Source: Altererythrobacter sp.
GTDB taxonomy: Bacteria > Pseudomonadota > Alphaproteobacteria > Sphingomonadales > Sphingomonadaceae
Direction of reading: 5' to 3'
NCBI GenBank assembly: GCA_023299945.1
Contig: JALZVZ010000181.1
Coordinates: forward strand, 1-6,038
Length of the DNA: 6,038 nt
The notes beneath the pieces are model-generated. The model saw only the letters and a list, made by a program, of their open reading frames with translations. It did no database searches and was not told the origin of the DNA. A program made the translations under genes and the position numbers. Below are positions 1 through 4,869 of this stretch, piece by piece. The stretch's first letter is position 1. Every line of letters begins with the position of its first letter.

Positions 1-303
1 GATCTTGGAGATGGCTTACTGGCGGAAATGGCTGAGGATGCTGGCTATGCGCCGTATCTGGCGCGGCAAGAGGCAGAATTGCGCGACTTACGGGCGAGTG
101 AAGAGCTGGTCATTCCAGCAGATTTTCCCTTTGGCGAGGTGGCTGGACTCTCCAATGAGATGGTGGAGCGCTTGGCAGCGGCGAAGCCGGCGACACTTGC
201 CGCCGCAGGGCGAGTGCGCGGGATCACGCCGGCGGCATTGTCAGCGCTTCTGGTTCAGGTGCGCCGCTATCATCAGCAGCCAAATAGTGAGCGGGCAGCA
301 TGA
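1..303 (+). CDS. mnmG: MnmG (GidA), tRNA uridine-5-carboxymethylaminomethyl modification enzyme, C-terminal end only
   Basis: Only the last 100 residues are present; the gene enters from the left edge already in frame 1 and stops with TGA at 301-303. MnmG is the FAD-dependent partner of MnmE, and together they modify the wobble uridine of certain tRNAs. The visible part is the C-terminal helical domain that in the family contacts MnmE. Recognisable signatures are Y-A-P-Y-L-A-R-Q followed by an acidic helix, then IPADF, the GLSNE segment, a [18 protein letters not shown] stretch and a final helix ending [10 protein letters not shown]. These match the order and spacing of known MnmG tails. The FAD-binding part lies outside the window. 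The stop codon overlaps the rsmG start (ATGA, 300-303), the usual mnmG-rsmG pairing in bacteria. Identity is secure; nothing in the tail looks damaged. Confidence 0.95.
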   Translation, partial: DLGDGLLAEMAEDAGYAPYLARQEAELRDLRASEELVIPADFPFGEVAGLSNEMVERLAAAKPATLAAAGRVRGITPAALSALLVQVRRYHQQPNSERAA

Positions 304-944
304 TTACCTCTGAGGAAGGGGCTCGGACATTTGTCGCGGAATATGCTGGCCTACAGGCGATGGAGCGGCTTGATCATTTGGTTCGCGCATTGTTGGCAGA
401 GAACCGCGAGCAGAATTTAATCGCCAAACCATCGGAGGCACAGATTTGGCAAAGGCATATTGCGGATTCTGTGCAATTGCTGAGGTTTGTTCCACGTGAA
501 ACATGGGTTGATGGCGGAAGTACCTCGAGTGTGTGGCTTGACCTGGGAACGGGAGCGGGATTTCCGGGCCTAGTGATTGCTGCAATTGCGCCGAAACTGC
601 CCGTATATTTGGTTGAATCACGGCGGCGGCGAGTGGAGTGGCTAGAGCGTATGGCGGCCGATATGACCCTGTCTGAATGTCAGATATTGGGCAAACGCCT
701 TGAGTTGGTCGAAGCTTTTGATGTCAGCGTAATTTCTGCCCGCGCGTTTGCTCCATTGCCCAAACTTCTCAAACTATCTTCTGCATTTTCCACAAGCTCC
801 ACACGGTTCCTCTTGCCTAAAGGGCGTTCAGCAGCGCAAGAATTGATGAAACTGCCCAAATCAGCGCGAAAATTGTTCCACGTGGAACATTCCTTGACGG
901 ATCCAGATGCGGGTATCATCGTATCGAACAACAATTCGAATTAG
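300..944 (+). CDS. rsmG: RsmG (GidB), 16S rRNA (guanine-N7) methyltransferase
   Basis: This 214-residue protein has the normal family length. RsmG transfers a methyl group from S-adenosylmethionine to the N7 of G527 (E. coli numbering) in 16S rRNA, a cytoplasmic step of ribosome maturation. Visible motifs are an N-terminal NLIAKPS...WQRHIADS segment (about 39-57), the SAM-binding loop [11 protein letters not shown] (80-90), a family-typical SARAFAPL (146-153), LLPKG (171-175) and a C-terminal [16 protein letters not shown] tail. The ATG at 300 is chosen because it overlaps the mnmG stop as ATGA, implying translational coupling; no strong Shine-Dalgarno sequence precedes it. Two parS centromere sites are embedded in the gene, one encoding F63-T68 and one encoding L192-H197, so the DNA is under a double constraint. 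The last residues (SNNNSN) are less typical but follow the conserved tail. Identity is secure. Confidence 0.95.
   Translation: MITSEEGARTFVAEYAGLQAMERLDHLVRALLAENREQNLIAKPSEAQIWQRHIADSVQLLRFVPRETWVDGGSTSSVWLDLGTGAGFPGLVIAAIAPKLPVYLVESRRRRVEWLERMAADMTLSECQILGKRLELVEAFDVSVISARAFAPLPKLLKLSSAFSTSSTRFLLPKGRSAAQELMKLPKSARKLFHVEHSLTDPDAGIIVSNNNSN
488..503. promoter_or_regulatory. parS: parS centromere site 1 (ParB-binding)
   Basis: The sequence TGTTCCACGTGAAACA matches the widely conserved bacterial parS consensus TGTTNCACGTGAAACA at every position. It is a near-perfect inverted repeat centred on CACGTG, with one mismatch between the half-sites. ParB is known to load and spread as a CTP-dependent clamp from such sites. 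It lies within rsmG and is read there as V-P-R-E-T, about 520 bases upstream of parA. Binding is inferred from the match, but the motif is long and specific enough to be convincing. Confidence 0.93.
874..889. promoter_or_regulatory. parS: parS centromere site 2 (perfect palindrome)
   Basis: TGTTCCACGTGGAACA is a perfect 16-bp palindrome with the parS core CACGTG and flanking TGTTCC/GGAACA arms. It lies 386 bases from site 1, start to start, near the 3' end of rsmG and 118 bases before the parA start codon. In the rsmG frame it encodes the conserved F-H-V-E-H tail motif, using a different codon phase from site 1. It is presumably the second ParB loading site of this locus. Confidence 0.93.
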
Positions 945-1006
945 GGTTTTTGCCGGATTGCGGGAAGAATCGCATTTTGGAATAGAGGCGCGAGAAGGCA
1001 AGAACC

Positions 1007-1783
1007 ATGATCACCATTGCAATTGCCAATCAAAAGGGCGGTGTGGGCAAAACCACGACGGCCATCAATATCGCCACGGCGATGGCGGCGACAGGTTGGA
1101 AAACCCTGCTGATCGACTTGGATCCTCAAGGCAATGCATCGACCGGCATGGGGGTTAGTGCAGAAGAGCGCGAGCAATCGAGCTATGATGTTCTGGTCAA
1201 TGAAACACCTTTGATCGAGACAATTATCCCAACAAGCATTCCGGGATTGGATATGGTCCCCGCGACGGTAGACCTTAGCGGGGCAGAGGTGGAATTGGTT
1301 TCGGTCGATGAGCGCACCGCGCGATTAAGGGCTGCCTTGGAAAACCACCAAGGCCATGAAATTTGCTTTATTGACTGCCCGCCATCGCTGGGCCTGCTAA
1401 CTCTGAATGCGCTTTCAGCCGCTGATACCTTGCTGGTTCCGCTGCAATGCGAATTTTTCGCGCTCGAAGGTTTGAGCCAGCTTTTGCAGACAGTTGAGAA
1501 GGTCCAGCAGCTGTTTAACCCCAATCTGGGTATTATCGGTGTGGCGCTGACGATGTTTGATCGCCGCAACAGGCTGACCGATCAAGTGGCTGACGATGTG
1601 CGCGATTGCCTTGGTGGCCTGGTGTTCGACACGCCAATTCCGCGCAATGTTCGTCTTTCAGAGGCGCCCAGCCACGGTTTGCCCGCCCTTGTTTACGACC
1701 ATTCTTGTACCGGAAGCCGCGCCTATATCGCGCTTGCCCGTGAATTGATCGCTCGCTTGCCCGAGCAAAGGAAAGCCGCATGA
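1007..1783 (+). CDS. parA: ParA (Soj-type) chromosome-partitioning ATPase
   Basis: This 258-residue protein is a complete chromosomal ParA of the MinD/ParA ATPase superfamily. In the family, ATP-bound dimers coat the nucleoid non-specifically, and ParB-parS complexes move by stimulating their ATP hydrolysis. Visible motifs are the deviant Walker A KGGVGKTT (10-17, with the signature Lys10), the DLDPQGNAST segment (37-46), Walker B FIDCPPS with Asp123, and a late PRNVRLSEAPSHGLP segment typical of Soj-type proteins. There is no N-terminal helix-turn-helix, so it resembles chromosomal and small plasmid ParA rather than the P1 type that represses its own operon. The ATG at 1007 is supported by GAGAAGG at 992-998, eight bases upstream. 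It follows rsmG after 62 bases and overlaps parB by ATGA. A weak promoter-like pair (TTGCGG 958-963, AATAGA 981-986) lies in the gap but is not persuasive. Identity is secure. Confidence 0.97.
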   Translation: MITIAIANQKGGVGKTTTAINIATAMAATGWKTLLIDLDPQGNASTGMGVSAEEREQSSYDVLVNETPLIETIIPTSIPGLDMVPATVDLSGAEVELVSVDERTARLRAALENHQGHEICFIDCPPSLGLLTLNALSAADTLLVPLQCEFFALEGLSQLLQTVEKVQQLFNPNLGIIGVALTMFDRRNRLTDQVADDVRDCLGGLVFDTPIPRNVRLSEAPSHGLPALVYDHSCTGSRAYIALARELIARLPEQRKAA

Positions 1784-2859
1784 GCAATTCAAACGACCCC
1801 ATTAAGTTCACTGTGCCCAAAATGGATAAATCCGACCGTAGCAAGAAAAAGCTTGGCCGCGGCCTTGGTGCTTTGATGAACCAAACCAAGCGCGAAGAGC
1901 CATTGGTGGAGCGCGGCGCGGCGAAGAATGATTCAGGCGGGATGGCAAATGGGCGTGAAGCTGCGCGTGATAATGGTAATGCGGCTGGTTCCACGGGGAA
2001 CAATTCTCAAATCTCCCGTTCAAGCACGGCTGGCAATAATGGCCTAGCTTCGCTCGCGATTGCCTCAATTGATCCACTTCCCGGGCAGCCGCGCACGCAT
2101 TTTGACGAGGATGCGCTGGCAGAGCTGGCCGCGTCGATTGCCGCACGCGGGGTAATCCAACCGATAATTGTGCGCGAGCATAAGAATGGCCGCTATCAGC
2201 TGGTGGCAGGTGAGCGCCGGTGGCGGGCTGCCCAAAAGGCACGGCTGCACGAAATCCCAGCATTGATACGCGATCTTGATGATCGCGAAGTGATGGCGCT
2301 TGCTCTGATTGAGAATATTCAGCGCGAGGATCTCAACCCCATCGAAGAAGCGCGCGCTTACCACCGATTGAGTGAGGGAGAAGGGCTAACCCAAGCGGAG
2401 ATCGCGCGGATGGTCGACAAATCCCGCAGCCATGTCGCAAACCTTCAGCGGCTTTTGCAATTGCCTGCCGATGTGCTTGATCTGGTTGAACGGCAAAGCC
2501 TTTCCATGGGCCACGCAAGGGCTTTGATTGGCCATGCTTCGGCCTCCGATCTGGCGAACCGCGCAGTGAACGATAATCTCTCCGTGCGCGAGGTCGAGAA
2601 ATTGGTGCGGGCTGAGGCCCGCAAGATTGCCGGCGCAGAGGTTGGTGATGCAAATCGCAAGTCAGGCAGCAATCAAGCCGGATCAGCTGAGTATGATGCT
2701 GATATTGCAGCCGTTCAGCAGCATTTGGAGGAGTTCCTTGGGTTGGCTGTGCGAATCAAAGCCGGTGCCGACCCTAGCTCTGGTTCTGTGACGATCAATT
2801 ACCGGACTTTGGACCAGCTCGATTTGATTTGTCAGCGGTTGACAGGCGGCGAAATTTAA
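1780..2859 (+). CDS. parB: ParB (Spo0J-type) CTP-dependent centromere-binding protein
   Basis: This 359-residue protein binds parS and, by family knowledge, closes as a CTP-dependent sliding clamp and stimulates ParA. The N-terminus has KKKLGRGLGALM (22-33), a basic segment like the known ParA-contacting peptide. A polar Asn/Gly/Ser-rich linker spans about 46-88. The ParB/sulfiredoxin-like CTPase domain follows, with GQPR (102-105), the GVIQPIIVR segment, the CTP-binding GERRWRAA (144-151) and ENIQREDLNPIEEA (178-191). A helix-turn-helix parS-reading region is seen at about LTQAEIARMVDKSRSHVANLQRLL (203-226), and a C-terminal dimerisation domain at about 305-359. The start at 1780 overlaps the parA stop (ATGA) and has AAAGGA seven bases upstream; Met15 (1822) is a weaker alternative. 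The linker is longer than in compact ParBs, and its DNA contains a degenerate parS-like sequence (1987-2002). No gene follows on this strand before the terminator at 3037. Identity is secure. Confidence 0.97.
   Translation: MSNSNDPIKFTVPKMDKSDRSKKKLGRGLGALMNQTKREEPLVERGAAKNDSGGMANGREAARDNGNAAGSTGNNSQISRSSTAGNNGLASLAIASIDPLPGQPRTHFDEDALAELAASIAARGVIQPIIVREHKNGRYQLVAGERRWRAAQKARLHEIPALIRDLDDREVMALALIENIQREDLNPIEEARAYHRLSEGEGLTQAEIARMVDKSRSHVANLQRLLQLPADVLDLVERQSLSMGHARALIGHASASDLANRAVNDNLSVREVEKLVRAEARKIAGAEVGDANRKSGSNQAGSAEYDADIAAVQQHLEEFLGLAVRIKAGADPSSGSVTINYRTLDQLDLICQRLTGGEI
1987..2002. promoter_or_regulatory. Degenerate parS-like sequence inside parB (14 of 16 matches)
   Basis: GGTTCCACGGGGAACA differs from the perfect parS site 2 only at positions 1 and 10. 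The second difference changes the central CACGTG to CACGGG, which breaks the symmetry of the core. It lies in the codons for the low-complexity linker of ParB (residues G70-N75). It may be a decayed or low-affinity ParB site or a chance match; sequence alone cannot decide. Confidence 0.35.
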
Positions 2860-2873
2860 CGCCTATTTTGGTT

Positions 2874-3080
2874 TAAAGTTCTGATATAAAAACAATAATT
2901 TGTAGGTTGCTACTAAAGTCTAGGCGGCGAGTCCGAAGCATATTCGAGGCTGCTATAAGTCGCGCCGCGCAACTTGCCCCTAAGGATAAGGGCGGCAACA
3001 GGGTAGCCGCGAAAATTTCAAAGCTCAACAGACTCAAAAATGGCGGAGGAGGCTGTGTGCCCGCTCCGCCATTTTGTTTT
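2874..3080 (+). ncRNA. Candidate structured RNA or long structured 3' UTR downstream of parB
   Basis: No credible protein is encoded between parB and 3134, but the plus strand can form consecutive stems. GTTGC (2906-2910) can pair with GCAAC (2969-2973). Stacked inside it, GCGGCG (2924-2929) pairs with CGCCGC (2963-2968), enclosing a small CGAA/TTCG hairpin (2934-2946). Next is a GCCC/GGGC hairpin with an AGGA tip (2976-2993). The series ends in a strong intrinsic terminator (3037-3080). An exact TTGACA at 2839-2844, followed by TATTTT at 2864-2869 after a 19-base spacer, and the AT-rich stretch up to 2902 could provide a promoter, though the spacing is poor. The 5' boundary given is therefore a guess. 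The alternative is simply the parB 3' UTR. I do not recognise a known RNA family. Confidence 0.27.
3037..3080. terminator. Strong intrinsic terminator, probably bidirectional, between convergent genes
   Basis: AAAATGGCGGAG (3037-3048) and CTCCGCCATTTT (3064-3075) form a perfect 12-bp stem. The 15-base loop can hold a further GGC/GCC pair (3051-3053 with 3059-3061). On the plus strand the stem runs into TTTTGTTTT, and on the minus strand into a TTTTT run. It sits between parB (plus) and the glycine-zipper gene (minus), 177 bases after the parB stop and 55 before the minus-strand stop, so it can serve both transcripts. Confidence 0.85.
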
Positions 3081-3134
3081 CGTATCAGAAGCTAAGGTGC
3101 GCTGCCTTTTGACAGGCCCGCAATCCCTATAGGA

Positions 3135-4112
3135 TCAATTGCCTTTGATATATCTGGTCGGGACGCGTTTAATAGGAACGCGTTTCACCGGGCGTGGAGC
3201 GATTTCACGCTCACGCACATATTCGGTTTCCTCAACCCATTCCTCGGTCACATATTCGCGAACAACTGCACGCTGTGGCACGGCTACTTGCTGCTCAACA
3301 TACATCACGGGTTGGGCGTAAGCGACGGGCGCAGCTTGCACATATTGGGGTTGGTAGTAGGTCTGCGCTGGGATAGTCCGTGATGCCGTATTATAGGCTG
3401 GGCCGACTGTACCTTGCTGATAGGCAGCCAGGTGATTGTCGAGGATCTGCTCGCAATATCCGCCCTTGTCTGTGCCTTTATCAATAGCGGTGCCAGCGAC
3501 TGCACCAGCCAATGCACCAGCACCAGCACCAATTAGCGTTCCCGCAGTGCGGTTGCCGCGGCCGCCGATGCGGTTGCCTGCTACTCCGCCGAGAATCCCG
3601 CCGAACAAGCCGCCAAGGATACCGCCACGTTCACCGCGGCGTGATCGGCCGGTGCGTTCATAGCATTCGTCGATCCATTGCTCGCGAGTGTACTGCACGG
3701 GGTAGGATTGTGGCTGCGCGTAAACAGGCTGTTGGTGATGCTGCTGCTGATATTGCGGCTGTTGGGTTGGATAACCGTAGCTGCCCGCTGCATGTGCTGT
3801 TGCAACCGGTGCGGCAGCGGCAACCACTGGAGCGGCTGCTTGAACGGCGGTGTGCATGGTCGCTTGCGTAGCGATTTGAGTTAAAGCTGGCGCTGCGGTG
3901 GTTTGAATTGCGCGTGTCGCTGTATTTGCGATCGCAGGCGCTACCGCTTGAGCGGTATTGCTGAGGAAGGGCGCACCCATCGCATGTTCAGCAACGACTG
4001 CATCCACAGTCGTCCCGCTTTGCGCCAATGCGGCTGTGCTGGTCGAAGCAGCAAGACCCATAATGGCCAGTGTTGCAAATGTCTTGGCGGTCATCTTCAA
4101 ATACCTCTTCAT
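3135..4112 (-). CDS. Secreted glycine-zipper envelope protein of unknown function
   Basis: This 325-residue protein begins with a Sec-type signal peptide: basic MKRYLK, a hydrophobic core and probable cleavage after A-L-A (residue 30). There is no lipobox cysteine. The mature part is Ala/Thr-rich (about 34-110), then Gln/Tyr/Pro-rich (111-141). A W-I-D-E-C-Y segment (146-151) leads into a glycine zipper (about 163-210: GGILGGLFGGILGGVAGNRIGGRGNRTAG...GAGAGALAGAVAGTAIDK), then GGYCEQILDNH. The two cysteines, C150 and C220, bracket the zipper and could form a disulfide. The C-terminus has a second Tyr/Pro/Gln-rich part, an acidic EEWVEETEYVRERE stretch, and a basic tail with KRVPI-KRVPT in tandem. 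Glycine-zipper domains are known in outer-membrane and periplasmic proteins, so an envelope location is likely; a function cannot be named. The start is uncertain: the ATG at 4112 lacks a Shine-Dalgarno sequence, whereas Met7 (4094) has AAGAGG upstream. It is convergent with parB. Confidence 0.85.
   Translation of the reverse strand: MKRYLKMTAKTFATLAIMGLAASTSTAALAQSGTTVDAVVAEHAMGAPFLSNTAQAVAPAIANTATRAIQTTAAPALTQIATQATMHTAVQAAAPVVAAAAPVATAHAAGSYGYPTQQPQYQQQHHQQPVYAQPQSYPVQYTREQWIDECYERTGRSRRGERGGILGGLFGGILGGVAGNRIGGRGNRTAGTLIGAGAGALAGAVAGTAIDKGTDKGGYCEQILDNHLAAYQQGTVGPAYNTASRTIPAQTYYQPQYVQAAPVAYAQPVMYVEQQVAVPQRAVVREYVTEEWVEETEYVREREIAPRPVKRVPIKRVPTRYIKGN
4104..4109 (-). promoter_or_regulatory. 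Shine-Dalgarno-like AAGAGG favouring the internal start of the glycine-zipper gene
   Basis: On the minus strand AAGAGG (4109 down to 4104) ends nine bases before the ATG of Met7 at 4094. It lies within the first codons of the longer reading from 4112, which has no comparable purine-rich site upstream. This favours a 319-residue product starting MTAKTF, whose signal peptide would remain intact although its basic N-terminal part would shrink to a single lysine. Confidence 0.45.
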
Positions 4113-4178
4113 GCGCTTATGATCGAGATGCGATCACACTCTTATTTCAACGTTTGAGCAATACCCAATCGGGCATCC

Positions 4179-4193
4179 TTAAAAAGGTGTTAC
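4179..4193. promoter_or_regulatory. CtrA-box-like TTAA-N7-TTAC
   Basis: TTAA at 4179-4182 and TTAC at 4190-4193 are separated by seven bases. This matches the alphaproteobacterial CtrA consensus TTAA-N7-TTAA at seven of eight positions. It sits 67-81 bases upstream of the 4112 start of the glycine-zipper gene, a plausible regulatory position. A second TTAACCGT (4248-4255) resembles an extended half-site. Such AT motifs arise by chance fairly often, so this is a weak call. Confidence 0.25.
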
Positions 4194-4297
4194 CATTATT
4201 TCTGCGTGACAAGGCCGGGTTTGCTTGCGCTGTCCCATTTCGGTTCGTTAACCGTACCAAAACCAAACAAATGGCGGGATTAATGGGCTTTTGTGTC

Positions 4298-4804
4298 CTA
4301 AATCCGGTCAGATAGCAGCGCAGCGAGAGCCTCAACACCGGCCTGATCGGCTGGGCCGAATCGCGCAGGGCTGGGGCTGTCGAGATCAATCACGGCTACC
4401 ACTTCGTCCCCATTTTGTCCGGCGCGCAAAACCGGAACAACCAATTCGGAACGGCTGTTGGCATCGCAGGCGATATGTCCGGGAAACGCATGAACATCTT
4501 CAACAAGTTGCGCCGCGCCACTTTGCGCAGCGGCCCCGCACACACCCACACCAAAGGGGATGCGGATACAGGCTGGGCGGCCGACGAATGGCCCCAAAAC
4601 GAGCTCGCGCGAATCGCCTTCGCCAATGACACGATAAAAACCCACCCAATTGGTGTCAGGAATAAATTCACCCAGCAATGCCGCGATATTGGCCATATTG
4701 GCAATCGCGTCATCCTCGCCGTGGGTAATCGCAGCCACCGCTTCATTCAGCAGGGCATAGCGTTCTTCGGGTGAGCAGCCATCTGGCGGGGCAAAATCAT
4801 ACAT
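4298..4804 (-). CDS. msrC: GAF-domain free methionine-(R)-sulfoxide reductase (fRMsr)
   Basis: This 168-residue single GAF-domain protein matches the fRMsr family (E. coli MsrC/YebR), which reduces free methionine-R-sulfoxide to methionine in the cytoplasm with thioredoxin as reductant. Visible hallmarks are the NWVGFYRV segment (52-59), LVLGPFVGRPACIRIPFGVGVCG (68-90), QLVEDVHAFPGHIACDANSRSELVVPV (99-125) and the closing VIDLDSPSPARF. Three cysteines, C79, C89 and C113, have spacings of 10 and 24 residues. Those equal the spacing of the E. coli C84, C94 and C118, where C118 is catalytic and the others form or resolve the disulfide, so the enzyme should be active. Cys10 is extra. The ATG at 4804 has only a weak ribosome site, and no other start fits better. 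It stands alone, with 185 bases before the next minus-strand gene and no clear terminator behind it, so read-through into that gene is possible. It is divergent from the dehydrogenase at 4870. Confidence 0.9.
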   Translation of the reverse strand: MYDFAPPDGCSPEERYALLNEAVAAITHGEDDAIANMANIAALLGEFIPDTNWVGFYRVIGEGDSRELVLGPFVGRPACIRIPFGVGVCGAAAQSGAAQLVEDVHAFPGHIACDANSRSELVVPVLRAGQNGDEVVAVIDLDSPSPARFGPADQAGVEALAALLSDRI

Positions 4805-4826
4805 TGTGCTAGTTCATCTAGTCACA
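4805..4826. repeat. Inverted repeat in the divergent intergenic region (possible operator)
   Basis: TGTG-CTAG (4805-4812) and CTAG-T-CACA (4818-4826) form an inverted repeat with a five-base centre and one unpaired base. It directly abuts the start codon of the fRMsr gene and lies 43 bases from the dehydrogenase start. Its place between divergent genes suggests a transcription factor site, but no regulator can be named and the arms are short. Confidence 0.3.
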
Positions 4827-4869
4827 CATGCCATTGCCGCAAGGGTTTTGCTCGCCTATTCACTTAAAG

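Noticed and set aside
786..794. TTTTCCACA, eight of nine matches to a DnaA box, in rsmG
   Set aside because: It is a single isolated match inside a gene with no cluster or AT-rich unwinding region, so it does not support an origin in the window.
907..1006. Possible frameshift at the end of rsmG, because of the odd SNNNSN tail and an open frame continuing past 944
   Set aside because: The conserved FHVEH...DAGIIV tail is already complete, the protein has normal length, and the continuing frame shows no family resemblance.
2907..3095. A 62-codon plus-strand open frame starting with TTG after parB
   Set aside because: It has no ribosome site, no recognisable protein character, and runs straight through the strong terminator hairpin, so a protein is unlikely.
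3109..3135. TTGACA followed by TATAGGAT, resembling a plus-strand promoter
   Set aside because: The spacing is only 13-15 bases, and it would fire into the 3' end of the minus-strand glycine-zipper gene with no plus-strand gene to express.
3501..3530. Short GCACCA-type repeats in the glycine-zipper gene
   Set aside because: They are the codons of the Gly-Ala repeat in the zipper and need no separate explanation.
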